From Cymbomonas tetramitiformis (Eukaryota > Chlorophyta > Pyramimonadophyceae > Pyramimonadales > Pyramimonadaceae): DNA of 64,000 nucleotides. A program made the translations under genes and the position numbers. How positions within the stretch are numbered: the first letter of the stretch is position 1; each line of letters begins with the position of its first letter. The notes under the pieces were generated by a model. That model searched no databases. It worked only from the letters and a program-made list of their open reading frames with translations, and was not told where the DNA came from. The stretch covers positions 1 through 64,000 of the forward strand of contig LGRX02026001.1 in the NCBI GenBank assembly GCA_001247695.2, written 5' to 3'. Shown piece after piece: positions 1 to 10,660 of this stretch.

Positions 1-1
1 G

Positions 2-955
2 GGGAGATCAACTGGCCCCGACAGTCAAGCAACAGTTGCTGAAGCAGGTGCAAGGAAAGGTCGTGGCAAAGGACGTGGGGGGAGATCATCTGTCCCCAAC
101 AGTCAAGCTGCAGTTGGGAGAGGTGCCGGCATGCGCGCTAATGCTGCCGCTGGCATTAAGCGTGTATACCCATCGTCCCCTCCTTCCTCCCCTGTCCAAG
201 ACAGTGTCAAGACTCGCAAAGTTGGGCAGGCGGAAGCAGGTGATCCTAAACGACCACGAGGTTCTCCCCCTACGACAGCGTCTCCCACCTTTTCCCCTCC
301 TCAACGGAAGGCCAGGACACGTTCTGCCAACAATGGCCGCTGTCTATTTCAGGAATCGCCCGAGAAGAGTGAGTCGGACTCGTATGACGACATGCCTTTA
401 CTTCAGCGAGCAGCAAGGCTCGTAACTGCTCCAGCAGTTTCTGTGAAGTCGGACTCATCAGACGAGGACGACATGCCGTTGGCGCAACGTGCTGTGGCTA
501 GTTTCCTCCCGGCAGACTACACCTTCGAAATGATAACTGCAGTTCCAAAAACGTTTGCTGTCACCGCTGCAGGTGAAAGCAACCCCGCCGACGAGTGCTG
601 GTTTACGGTTCCACTTGCACGTGGGAAGGTTTCACTTCCCATGCACTATGTTGAGGTCTTGGACTTGGATTCGGAGAAACGTTTGGTACATTGGCAGTTC
701 TGGATTCCACGCGCTGCGAACCTTATGCCGGGCTCCAAGCGCAAGCTGCGCACTTTCAAGAACACGGACTTGCTGTTTACCGCAGACGCTTTCAGGCGCG
801 GAGGAGTTCGGCACAGGGCGTGGCATCCCTTCAACCCTGCGGAAATGCTGACTTGCTGGGATGAGCGCATCTGTCCGCCCGAGGGCGGTATGCCTTCAGG
901 TCCTGAAAAGGAAGAGCTTTTAAAGACTATTGCCGACAACCTGTTCTCTGAGTAG
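2..955 (+). CDS. Unknown protein, 5' end outside the window
   Basis: The frame is open from base 2 to a TAG at 953-955 (317 codons), so the true start may lie upstream; the first Met is at 131 (residue 44). Residues 1-43 are Arg/Gly-rich and hold two rough copies of a GRS..P.SQA..-type repeat. A Ser/Pro/Lys-rich stretch follows, with a nuclear-signal-like KRPRG. Two short acidic repeats, DDMPLLQRA and DDMPLAQRA, lie about 27 residues apart. The last 150 residues look globular and contain Trp/Phe-rich segments. I recognise no family. The composition suggests a nuclear protein. The minisatellite and candidate LTR downstream leave open that it belongs to a mobile element. Confidence 0.5.
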   Translation, partial: GRSTGPDSQATVAEAGARKGRGKGRGGRSSVPNSQAAVGRGAGMRANAAAGIKRVYPSSPPSSPVQDSVKTRKVGQAEAGDPKRPRGSPPTTASPTFSPPQRKARTRSANNGRCLFQESPEKSESDSYDDMPLLQRAARLVTAPAVSVKSDSSDEDDMPLAQRAVASFLPADYTFEMITAVPKTFAVTAAGESNPADECWFTVPLARGKVSLPMHYVEVLDLDSEKRLVHWQFWIPRAANLMPGSKRKLRTFKNTDLLFTADAFRRGGVRHRAWHPFNPAEMLTCWDERICPPEGGMPSGPEKEELLKTIADNLFSE

Positions 956-1668
956 AATCTGTTTTACAAGTTTGTTTACCCTGAACATGGCGTCCTTCTT
1001 TTTACAGATCTTTCTACCATGTGTATACTGTTTCAATCCCAGCTCGCTAGAGCGGTTTCTTTGTATGATATAAGGAAATACAAACTCGAAACGGTGACAA
1101 CGCGCCGTGTAACTCTTGATTATGTTGCTTAACTTCACATGGACAGTTCCAGCGCTCAGGGTTTTCAGGGTTTGAGGGGTAAAATGACCAAAACGGTCAC
1201 CAAAATTATGCATCCAACTATTCCTGTGTGCAACTTGCGATTGTGGACTTGTAACCAAGTTCAAACCCGTCAAAATAACGTAACAACTGTGCTTTAAACT
1301 CCTGCAATATAGTTTACCACCCAATTTCCAGGGTTATTTCCCATACGACTGGCCCCGTAATGATATTTCCCCATCTTAGGGTGGTCGAAATTGAAAAAAT
1401 CCGTTGTTTTCCAAGGAGTTCTTATTGTTATGCATCAAGCATATGTAAAGTATATTGGAAATTCATACTTGAAAAAGTTTTGGGGATTTTTCGTCGAGAA
1501 TCGTATTTTTGGTGATTTTTCTGAGTTCGCGTGGCAGAAAAACACACTAAATCGTCGAAAAACATCAAATTTCTCAAAATTTGCATTCGACAATGTTATT
1601 TTTTGTTTAAGTGCATCAAATGTGTGTAAATTCCACAAAAAAAATGACCCCAAAAAAATGAGACTGGA
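956..1668. other. AT-rich spacer, no gene seen
   Basis: The sequence becomes A/T-rich after the stop of the preceding frame. Short open frames at 1391-1672 (plus) and 1435-1653 (minus) are mirror shadows of low-complexity Phe/Lys codons and match nothing I know. Confidence 0.5.
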
Positions 1669-3471
1669 ATGAGACTGGGGCCAGTCTCATTCCGGCGATT
1701 CCATCGTTCCTTGGCGATGTGCTGTCCCGCCAGCGCTGAGTTGCGGCCCTTGGTGGCTCGCAGCCCCAAAAGCGCTGAGCTGCAGCCCACAGCGGCGTGC
1801 TGCCTCGCTGCCCCGCCGACAGCTCGCGCATACCTTGGTGCTCCTGCAGCTCGCGCAGACCTCGCTGCCCCAGCAACTCGCAGCAACCTCCCTGTCCCGG
1901 CAGTCCGAGCGGACTTCGCTGCACAAGCAGCTCGCGCACACCTCGCTGCGCCAACAGCTCGCGCAGACCTCGCAGCCCCTGCAGCTCGCGCAGACCTTGC
2001 TGCCCCGGCAGCTTGCGCAGACAGCACTGAGCTGCAACCCTTGGCGGTGTGCGGTGCATACCACGTTGCGCTGCAGCCCTTGGCGGTGTGCTGCCCATAC
2101 AGCGCTGAGCTGCTACTTTTGGCGGCGTGCTGCGCTGGTAGCGCTGAGCTGCAGCCCTTGGCGGTGTGCTGCTCATGCAGCGCTGAGCTGCTACCTTTGG
2201 CGGCATGCATGCAGCCTTCGGTTGCGCACTGCCCCAACAACGCAGAGCTGCAGCCTTTGGCGAAAGCGTGCTGCCCCATCAGCAGCGCTGGGAAGGCCTT
2301 GCGGCCCACGGCGCAAACGCGCTGCCCTACTCGCAGAGCTGAGCTGCAGCCCACGGCGCAAGCGCGCTGTCCCACCAGCAGTGCAGAGCTGCAACCCACG
2401 GCGCAAGCATGTAGCCCTGGTAGCGCAGAGCTGCAGCCCTTGGCGGCTTGCTGCCCAAGCAGCGCAGAGCTGCAGCCCTTGGCGAGGTGCTGTCCCGCCA
2501 GCGCTGAGTTGCGGCCCTTGGTGGCTCGCTGCCCCAAAAGCGCTGAGCTGCAGCCCACAGCGGCGTGCTGCCTCGCTGCCCCGCCGACAGCTCGCGCATA
2601 CCTTGTTGCTCCTGCGGCTCGTGCAGACCTCGCTGCCCCGGCAGCTCGCGCAGACAGCACTGAGCTGCAACCTTTGGCGGCGTGCGGTGCATGCCACGTT
2701 GCGCTGCAGCCCTTGGTAGAGCTGCAGCCCTTGGCGGCTTGCTGCCCATGCAGTGCTGAGCTGCAGCCCTTGGCGATGTGCTGTCCCGTCAGCGCTGAGC
2801 TGCAGCCCTTGGCGGCTCGCTGCCCCAAAAGCGCTGAGCTGCAGCCCACAGCGGCGTGCTGCGCATGCACTACCGAGCTGCAGCCCACGACGGAAGCACG
2901 CTGCCCCATCAGCAGCACTGAGCTGCAGCCCATGGCGCAAGCATGCTGCCCTATCAGCAGCACTAAGACGCAGCCCACAATGCAAGCTCGCGCAGACCCC
3001 GCTGCCCCGGCAGCTCGCGCAGACCTCGCTGCCCCTGCAACTCGTGCGGAACTCGCAGTTCCTGCAGCTCGCATTGGGCTCGCTACCCCGGCGGCTCGCG
3101 CAGACCTCGCTACCTCGGCGGCTCGCGCAGACCTCGCTGCCCCTGCGGCTCGCGCAGACCTCGCTGCCCCGACAGCTCGCGCAGATCCCCTGCTGCAGTG
3201 TACCCACGCGACACCATGTCCCGCAAGGGCTGTGCTGGGAAAGCACGAGAACACCGCGCGTGAAGGAGTTTCGGCGTCCAGTACACAAAGCATGGGGTCA
3301 GCCCAAGCGGTATACGCGATCCCGCGCACCTTGTTGCACCACCTGTTCTGTGGGCTGAAGTTGGAAGAGCGCATGAGCGAGGAAAGCGCAGCGGCAGTCA
3401 TGGACCTCATCGCCACCTTGACAGCGCAGACGGACGAGTTCCCGATGCAGGAACAAGATACTGGGGTCTAA
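1669..3471 (+). CDS. Questionable 600-codon frame over the minisatellite
   Basis: The frame runs through the repeat and ends in about 95 non-repetitive residues (3190-3471; for example LLHHLFCGLKLEERM) before a TAA. The minus strand carries an equally long open frame over the same repeat (1596-3416; units such as GCSSALLGQ), so openness alone is weak evidence. The non-repetitive tail is the only hint of real coding. No family recognised. It may be the 3' end of an element whose candidate polypurine tract and LTR follow at 3799-4490. Confidence 0.2.
   Translation: MRLGPVSFRRFHRSLAMCCPASAELRPLVARSPKSAELQPTAACCLAAPPTARAYLGAPAARADLAAPATRSNLPVPAVRADFAAQAARAHLAAPTARADLAAPAARADLAAPAACADSTELQPLAVCGAYHVALQPLAVCCPYSAELLLLAACCAGSAELQPLAVCCSCSAELLPLAACMQPSVAHCPNNAELQPLAKACCPISSAGKALRPTAQTRCPTRRAELQPTAQARCPTSSAELQPTAQACSPGSAELQPLAACCPSSAELQPLARCCPASAELRPLVARCPKSAELQPTAACCLAAPPTARAYLVAPAARADLAAPAARADSTELQPLAACGACHVALQPLVELQPLAACCPCSAELQPLAMCCPVSAELQPLAARCPKSAELQPTAACCACTTELQPTTEARCPISSTELQPMAQACCPISSTKTQPTMQARADPAAPAARADLAAPATRAELAVPAARIGLATPAARADLATSAARADLAAPAARADLAAPTARADPLLQCTHATPCPARAVLGKHENTAREGVSASSTQSMGSAQAVYAIPRTLLHHLFCGLKLEERMSEESAAAVMDLIATLTAQTDEFPMQEQDTGV
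1700..3196. repeat. GC-rich minisatellite with interleaved 39-bp and 27-bp units
   Basis: Two unit types alternate. One is about 39 bp, read on plus as SAELQPLAxCCPx. The other is 27 bp, GCTCGCGCAGACCTCGCTGC plus seven bases, read as ARADLAAPA. A block of about 120 bp at 1720-1840 recurs almost unchanged at 2486-2605, so larger segments have been duplicated too. Because both unit lengths are multiples of three, long frames stay open on both strands. Confidence 0.85.
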
Positions 3472-3593
3472 AACCCTCAGGGCGCAAAGCAGCACAAGAC
3501 CCGCAGAGCGAGAGGAGTACCAAGGCTACAGAACCGTTTAAGCGTTGGCAGCGTAATTCGGGAATGGGGCTTCGGGAAACCTCCAGCGCGGAA

Positions 3594-3714
3594 GGGGACT
3601 CAGACCCAAGGACTGGGGGGCACGGGACCCAAGAACCCGGGGCTTAGAAGCCAAGGGGACTCGGACCCAAGGACTGAGAGGCACGGTACCCGAGAACCCG
3701 AGGCTTAGAAGCCA
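3594..3714. repeat. Tandem repeat, two 60-61 bp units
   Basis: Two adjacent copies begin GGGGACTC(A/G)GACCCAAGG and end GGCTTAGAAGCCA, differing at a few positions. They lie between the 600-codon frame and the candidate polypurine tract. Confidence 0.8.
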
Positions 3715-3814
3715 GCATCACTGTACATGCTTGTTGATCCCCAGCCAATGTAAATACAGGCGAACACTAAACGCTAGCGAGGACGTAAGCGCGCGCCTAA
3801 AAGGGGGGGAGAGT

Positions 3815-4490
3815 TGTGCTAGGGTAAGTCACGAGACAGAATGACAGACGTGTCAGAATGACGAGTGACTGGCACTATGACAGTCACCAATGACAGGCAT
3901 TTATATGACCAGATGACGAGAGTGTCTGACAGAAATGACTGACAGAAATGCCTGACCCGAAAGTGAGTTTGGTGGGAAAACCAGCAGTCAGCTGGGAGAC
4001 CTCCAATATTGCCGAGTCAGCACAGTTATAATTATTCAGAGTGATATGGAGTGGGCTGGAATGATTGATAATGAAACTGGGCTAGTCGGCAGATTCTATG
4101 ATGTGACAGATCGAGTTCTCATGAAACATGATGGGACCTGACAAGAGTCGACATCGAGTTATGTTCGAAAGTTCGAGATCTGAAAACCATAGCATAAGGC
4201 AGCCGAGCAGGCTGAATGAATCAGTTTGAAAATAGTTACGGTTGACAGCCACACCTGGTTGTTGGTAACTTCGACATTAAAGAGTTAAAAGATCCGATTC
4301 ATATATATCATGCTTGCAGCAATATATCTCCTTGTAGGACTGTGAACTAGGTTCCCTTCCTGCATTGCATTGTATCCGATATTATCCATGTACTGTCTGT
4401 ACATCCTATGATCATGGCATCATATTACCTGTAAGTGAACATTTGCTTACATACCTGTGAGACTGGTTCAGTCCTCACACCCCGAACACA
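3815..4490 (+). mobile_element. Candidate 3' or solo LTR
   Basis: A purine run, AAAAGGGGGGGAG (3799-3811), is followed by a 676-bp block that starts TGTGCTAGGG and ends CCCGAACACA; these ends are inverted repeats at 8 of 10 positions. TG...CA ends preceded by a purine tract are the usual layout of a 3' LTR. The block holds many TGACAG-type short repeats near its start. No second copy is in the window and no target duplication was identified, so this stays tentative. Confidence 0.35.
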
Positions 4491-4976
4491 TCATTATCAT
4501 CATCCACCATGACTATTTTACCTAGGTCTAAGACGAATACACGCCGAAACGCCCGCAAATTCTACTTTTTCGCCATGGCCCTTTGCATGTGTGTCAAAAT
4601 AAACACCTCACAACACTTGCATAACTTAAAATTCACAAATACACACGAAATCTTCCGCGCGCGAGTGTCATAAAAAACACCGAAAACTTGTTGTGGGACA
4701 TATCGCATTCCAGCACAAAAAAATCATCGCATCGATCGTCTGCGAACGTGACGCCATCGAGAACCCCCACGATACGCATCAAATGCAAGACCAACGCCGA
4801 CGCAGAGGTCGCAGACGCGACCACGCGAACGTGAGAGTGGTGGGTCGTACTGCCATGTGTTCTACAAGTGGCATTCAAGTGAAATAATTCCTAACATACT
4901 CTTGGGTGACTTTCAGGCACATCTCCTTGGTAGTTCATTGTTCAGGTGGTATTCGTTCAGTGAAATTGACATTGCG
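4491..4976. other. Spacer, no gene seen
   Basis: Short opposing frames at 4633-4887 are mirror shadows of each other. No repeat or RNA gene was recognised. Confidence 0.4.
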
Positions 4977-5378
4977 TATGACCACTTCCACGACTGATAT
5001 GCTGAAACGGACCAAAACTTTAGTGGGCCATATGAAGCATGCCTACGATTCATTATCATTTTCTTTTATCTGACATTTTGAATGATAGAGAATCGGTATG
5101 TCATGTGCCCTCATGCCCATTAATGTTACATAACTCAAATCAGGGCTTTTAGCGGTTATAGGTTGCGTATTTTTGCGATCTTCCAATTTTTCCACGAGTA
5201 TGAATGTGTTATAAGTAGCGATTCCCGGGCCATCTCTGGTCTCTCCGCGTTGTTTTGTAGTTTCTAAAACCAAATGTGAAAGGTGCGCATTGATCCCAGC
5301 CGAAAGCCGTGCGACATTCAAATGCTGAAAGTTTACCACTATAACCCTTAGCATATCTGAGTCGTGGAAGTGGTCATA
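4977..5378. mobile_element. 402-bp MITE-like element with terminal inverted repeats
   Basis: The left end TATGACCACTTCCACGACT (4977-4995) is repeated in inverse at the right end (to 5378). A second block, GATATGCT, follows the first on each side, with a two-base indel between, so each arm is about 29-31 bp. A minus-strand frame inside (5043-5354, 103 codons) resembles no known protein. No clear target duplication is visible, so the superfamily is unknown. Confidence 0.6.
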
Positions 5379-6168
5379 TGTGCCTTTCTAGTCGGGGAGG
5401 ACGATTTTGACAGTCGTCATCGAAAGCACGTGATTAGTGGTTGACGCCCGAGTAGCCCTGTTATCCAATCGGAATCGCCATTTTCTGCCATTGTGGCCGA
5501 CGTCTTCCACTGTGGCTGACGTGATTGTTTTCATCTCCATTTAAAATGGTAAACCAAATGTTATTTACGGAAATCCGCCTATAAGCATGCACCTATCAGC
5601 TTCCCATCCAATGTTTATAATGAAACGGATCTTAAACACCTAACGAAACGCCCACCGCTGACAACATCTCTAAAAACTTGCAATGCTATCTCTAACAACT
5701 TGTAAGGTAACCATATCCACACCGAAGTTTCTTCGTTATAAGCACATCGATACACATGAACTGCTCATCCAGATTGTACACACCTACTTTCCAATCATTG
5801 GACCCAACTTAAAGTAAGGTACATATAAAGGCACATGCTCACACCATATGCATGAGCCAAACTGTACAATGCAAATCTCAAACCACGTGACAAATCCATG
5901 TTCACACTAGCCGGAATTTTACGACTCCTAAGTATCTGCTCAATATCTTCGATTAGAGTGGGAAAGTGCAAACAGCAAAGATGAAGATCAGTGTAGCTGA
6001 ATGTGGGTACAGGACACCAAAAAATTGACAATACTTAGAAAAACTCAGTGAGATTCTATTTACACACTTGCAGATAACAAGGAACACTTGAAGAGCATGT
6101 GATTCCTATTGCCATGGTGTCCTCTCTGTTTTCTGAATGAAATAAGCAAAGACTAGCAAGACGGCACG
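5379..6168. other. Intergenic, no feature seen
   Basis: AT-rich sequence with only short frames (for example 5795-6031 minus). It lies downstream of the RING gene's stop codon and may hold its 3' UTR. Confidence 0.4.
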
Positions 6169-7903
6169 CTATCCCCTTTTCGGAATGTCGTAGTCAATAC
6201 AGTAAAAGACGTCCTCGCCAAATTTCAAAACCTGTGCAGGTTGGTCGCTGTCATCCTTGAAGACGCTCAACTGGCCTTCTGCGATGCATTCAAAGTTGGG
6301 TGCGAAGATCATCTCATATTCCCAGCGCCTTGCCCCTCCGAAAGACGGGCCTCGCCAGTGCACGGTCCCACGGAAAACATTTCCCCCGTCAAAGAAGCAG
6401 TTCTCAAAGGGCTTCTCTAGAGGGGGGCGGCTGCCATCATCAAGATGCCAGGCGTTCGGAGCGCGAGTGTATGAAATGTAGCAGTGATCTGGCGATTCGA
6501 AGTGGTACGAAGCCACTCCTTTCTCCGCTTGCACGGCGAAAGGACTCAGCGCCTGTAGCACACACCCATCCCTACGTTGTCTTCCATACGCTGCAGATAC
6601 TTCTTTCGATAGAATTCTTTCGACAGAAAGCGATGTGATCAGGGTGCACATGGCCGTGGACAGTTGCACGGTCTCTACTTGACACAGGCTTGACGCGTCC
6701 TGCCATCTGCTACCACCCATGAACCGCTTCGGCTCGATCGCACCTCAGGGCGGTTTGGAAGTCAAGAGGAGCCTAGGAGAACTAGCTGAATTCGACTATG
6801 TATCGACGCAACAAGTGATCGACAGACTGGACGCAATTACTGCACAGAAGCACTGCCAGAGGCGTCCTTATGTGCACGCGTACGCTGAAGTATAAGGCTC
6901 CGCAAGACGTCCAACCGCTATCATGCACTGACAAACAGCTTCTAGATGCAAGGGCAGTCGAATTCGAGGAGTGAGTTAAACAGAAAGAGAAAACCACCTG
7001 CAGGAATACACTTCCAAAAATAGTTTTCCTGTGCCGCCGATAGAATAAGCCTTTCCCGAATAGGGAGCGCTTCGAGGAGGAGCCGTCCGGGGCAACAGCG
7101 ACGACATGACCCTGCACAATGGCGTTGAAGCCGTGGTCAAAGACCATGGTGTATTGCCACTGCGCATCCCCGCCGAAAGTTGTGGGGGACCAGTCGATCT
7201 CTCCCGTGAAAGTCCGCGTTTCAGCAGCGTAGTGGGTGTTGGTGAAGGGCTTCCGTGCAGCGGGTTGGCTACCGTCCCCGAGCTTCCACGCTGGTGGGCA
7301 GCTTGCATACGAGATGTAGGAGTTCTCAAGGGCGTCGAAATGGTATGAGGCGACGCCGACCTCGCCCGCCTGAATGAATGTGAGACCGAAAATTGAGTCC
7401 ACATCGCTGGCCTTGAGGGGAAGGCCGGATGAGACGTCCGTGACGGTGTACAGCGATGTCGGTGCGCGGCAGTAAGGACACGCGGTTGTGGAATGAGGTG
7501 GTGGAAATGATATCGAACGCTTGATACAATCTCTGCAGAAATAATGATTGCAACTTGTCTTGCAGACGTCCTTAAGGAAATCTAGGCAAACGGCGCACTC
7601 TTGCGGCGGATCTCTGTCCGGGCCTTCTATGTCCGCTGTAAATCCTGTTGAGGTCATTCCAAGATTTTCTCTTTCTAACTTTGAACTCGAAACCGGGCTG
7701 CACGTTCCTCCCTCTGCGCCCGAATCAAGGTTAACGGCAGCGGCAGCGTCCTGCGGGACTGAGTCTGCGTCCTGCGCATCTGCCTCTACGCTACTATGGG
7801 ATGTGTTTCCTTGCAGCTCAAGCAGTGTTTTCGAGACAGCGGCACTGCTACTTTGTGAAACTGTCTCCTCGCCCACTGAGTCTTCCTCAGAGCTATTTGG
7901 CAT
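6169..7903 (-). CDS. RING-finger protein with a duplicated C-terminal domain, two-exon model
   Basis: Proposed exons are 7903-6998 and 6552-6169, with intron 6997-6553 (445 bp, CTGCAG|GTGGTT ... GCTACAG|GCG). Both boundaries are phase 0, giving about 429 residues. Residues 1-100 are Ser/Asp-rich. Residues 103-145 form a C3HC4 RING (C103, C106, C118, H120, C123, C126, C142, C145), the fold typical of E3 ubiquitin ligases. From about residue 172 there is a domain of roughly 115 residues (GVASYHF, SYISY, W.LGDGS, KPF, G.I.W, WQYTMVF); the second exon carries a diverged copy (GVASYHFE, CYISY, W.LDDGS, KPF, WEYEMIF). The domain's function is unknown to me. E3 activity is inferred from the RING. 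The intron is predicted; two separate tandem genes are the alternative. Confidence 0.65.
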
Positions 7904-9433
7904 CTTTGAATGCTTGGACCGAGCTACTGTCTATCTGGCCCGCGAAGCTCTGCAAGCGCGGCACCTTGTCGCCTGAAGGAACAATAACTTTCAGAGTTGA
8001 GTGGCACTTCTACTCGCACAACTTGGTTGCGGATCAGGTGTCTTCGTGGTTAATCTAACGTAATATTTGAGGCTGCGTGCTCACTCTCCATTTGGAGTTC
8101 AGGACGCGGAATCTTTTATGCTATGAACTTCGAGGCTAAGTGCACAGTGTCTTCTTGAGTCGACCAATTGATGAATATTAATGGACAGGATACATACCGA
8201 TGCACACTTACAGCACTTAGTCAGTGCCTGTTATCACCTCGATTTTCCGCTGTAAGCCAGTCTTTTACACCCTATGGCAGACACTTGAATATCGTGTGCT
8301 TTCGTTACACTGAGATACATCTGGTGGAGATGGTTGGTTGGACTTGGGGTCTAGGGTTTGGCGTTTGGCTGAGGAATCTTTCTTCTTTTTCTTTCTCGTC
8401 CTCTTGGAGAACCAACTGGAGTACAATACATACAGTTGTATATACGGTATACGCTAATTGCTATGAAATTGACACGTGTCTAAGGTATTGCTTGCTCCCA
8501 GCCAGTCAGAAGTCGGCTTAGTCGTCTAGACACAAGATAGAGGTTCAGGTTCCCACACATCTATTCGCGTGAATAGTGAATAGGTCTTGTAACCATGGGT
8601 GTAATTTGAGTTGTCGCTCGCTCGTCATCGACAACCAATGGTGTTTTGCCATTTGTGCACTTACAAAAGTCGTATTGCAATGGCATCTTTGAGCTGGCAT
8701 GTTCTGATTGGCTTTCCCGATAGTGGGTGCACATGGTAAGGACCCTGCCAAAAAGCGTCAGGTAGGAAGGATGGTGTTCCCTCCCCAACCCCGCCCCTGC
8801 CACCGTGGGAACGCCATTCGCCTTGTCTGCCGTTGCCTAAAATGCTAATTTCTGGTTGGTCCAACTCGGATGACACGTCTGCGGACAAGGGTTCTTGTCA
8901 AGCCGTGCTATATAATTTTATACAGGAAATAAAAAGCAAAATATAAAAATATACAAAATGAAAATATACAAAATAGAATTTTCGAATTTCGAATATAATA
9001 AAATAATTTATTTGAGAAAATATCCTGAGGAGCATAAATGCTAATGTCGTGTTCCAGCTCCCTGCCTCGCCCGCGCCCCGGCGACCCCCCCGGCTCTCCG
9101 GGGCGGCCCACCGAGGCGCCTATACCGCTGCTCCACGATTGCCTCTGCTCCATTCATCTCTAGCTTCGATCCAGGTACCTGCCGCATCCCACACCAACCG
9201 CACACAGCAACACCCACGCTCAGCCACTGCGTCACGCGGGCGCCTGATGCACCTGATGATGAAAACTGAAAATCAGTGAAACCTTTATAAAACACGAAAC
9301 GGGATAATGAATAATGGATCGCGCGCATCGAAATTCGATGATGACATAATATTACGTAATAAATATGATGACGTGATATTATGTAAAATCATATACGAAA
9401 TATTAAAATACAGGTTAATGCCTTCAGGATTAA
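7904..9433. other. Intergenic, upstream of the RING gene
   Basis: This should contain the promoter of the minus-strand RING gene, but I cannot point to a motif. From 8910 to 9050 the sequence is very A/T-rich and then changes abruptly to a C/G-rich block (9055-9130). No convincing coding frame or RNA gene. Confidence 0.4.
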
Positions 9434-9674
9434 CCCCTAAACAGCGGTCTGGGTCAATAATGACCCAAAGCCGTTCATACGGTTCGACATGTTTCACCTT
9501 TGATATCTCGAGCAGTATTTACCGCATTCGGTACGATAGTAGCTCGAGGTTTTGGTCTTCACGTTGATCGAAGCACATGCAAAGCTCGCTAGCTGTCGAT
9601 GGGTGTAGCACATATGGCGGGCAAAAACGTAAACGCTATGATGAAACGTCAAAATAGTTTCCGCTGTTTAGGGG
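9434..9674. mobile_element. piggyBac-like MITE, 241 bp, TTAA target duplication
   Basis: Perfect 14-bp terminal inverted repeats, CCCCTAAACAGCGG (9434-9447) and its complement (9661-9674), are flanked by TTAA at 9430-9433 and 9675-9678. A TTAA duplication with ends starting CCC is the signature of the piggyBac superfamily. The interior has no coding capacity, so it would need a transposase supplied elsewhere. Confidence 0.8.
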
Positions 9675-10024
9675 TTAATAAAAGGCAATTCACAACTTCG
9701 AATCATACACCTATATATGGAATCTTCGACGTGACGCAAGACGGCGTCTGCCACACTATTCTATTATTGTGAAGCCCGCAAAGCTCCCAGAATGAAAGTT
9801 AGTGACACTGTCATCAAAGACGCCTTGAGCTGCAACATGAATTTCATGGGAACACTGACTTTCACCCCCCATAAGGGGGGAGGTCTGTGGTGCCCTGTGT
9901 CACCCCTCGCCTGCTCGGATGTCACTTGCGGTGCCTGCTCTTTGCCCCGCTCGTGTGTCACGGCCTGTCCGCCAGCTTAAACCCGATTATCTTATAGTTT
10001 AATCTGACTTTAGACAACCGAGAA
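9675..10024. other. Spacer, no gene seen
   Basis: Lies between the MITE and the LTR. A short palindromic run around CACCCCCCATAAGGGGGGAG (from 9864) is the only structure noted. Confidence 0.4.
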
Positions 10025-10645
10025 TGTTAGGGCTGATATGCGAGCCCACAAATATTATACAATATCTCAAATAAACACTGTGCTGTTGAACGGCACACAC
10101 AAGTGTAACAATCAAGCGGGTTGTGAGTTGCAGTCTCTGGATCAAGAACCGCTGAAGCACAACGCTTCCTCACTTTGTACCATACGTCTCCCATCATCTT
10201 AGATGGTACCGCCATTGGGTTGTGAACCCGAGACGTAGGTTGAACGACCGGTATTGTAATAACGACTAGTTCGTTCATACTGTGCATGCGTGTTCCGCAC
10301 ATGCTTAAAGCAAGATGGTTCTTGTTTGTATTCAAGATGTATCTTTGCTTTGCCATCTTCAAGTTCGACGTACGAACTCTCGATGACAGGGTCATTCAAG
10401 TCTTTCCTTGAATAATGACAGATGATGTGACATTATCATCTGGCGACATGTACAGTCATCGTCGACCGTACTGACGACTGTCATAATAATATATGACGCG
10501 ACTCGACATGTACAGTCATGGTCGACCGTACTGACGACTGTCATAATAATATATGACACGACATGACATGACATGGTATGACATGTCTGACAGGTATGAC
10601 ACGTATGACATGTATGACACATATGTCATCGGTCATGACCCTGAC
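10025..10645 (-). repeat. 3' LTR of the gag-only element
   Basis: 621 bp bounded by near-perfect 8-bp inverted ends (TGTTAGGG / CCCTGACA). The part nearest 10645 is U3 in minus orientation and holds two 60-bp tandem units (10444-10503, 10504-10563) followed by a run of (T/C)GACATG-type short repeats. Confidence 0.7.
10444..10563 (-). repeat. Two 60-bp tandem units in the LTR U3
   Basis: Each unit begins CGACATGTACAGTCAT and contains GACGACTGTCATAATAATAT; the copies differ at a few bases. Tandem units in U3 often act as enhancers in LTR elements; that role is inferred. Confidence 0.75.
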
Positions 10646-10660
10646 AGATCTCCCCTCTTA
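10646..10660 (-). promoter_or_regulatory. Polypurine tract of the gag-only element
   Basis: Minus strand reads TAAGAGGGGAGATC directly before the LTR's TGTCAGGG end, the expected place for plus-strand priming. Confidence 0.6.

Noticed and set aside
1596..3416. 606-codon minus-strand frame over the minisatellite (GCSSALLGQ units)
   Set aside because: Made of repeat units readable in several frames. It runs into AT-rich sequence at its end and lacks a non-repetitive domain.
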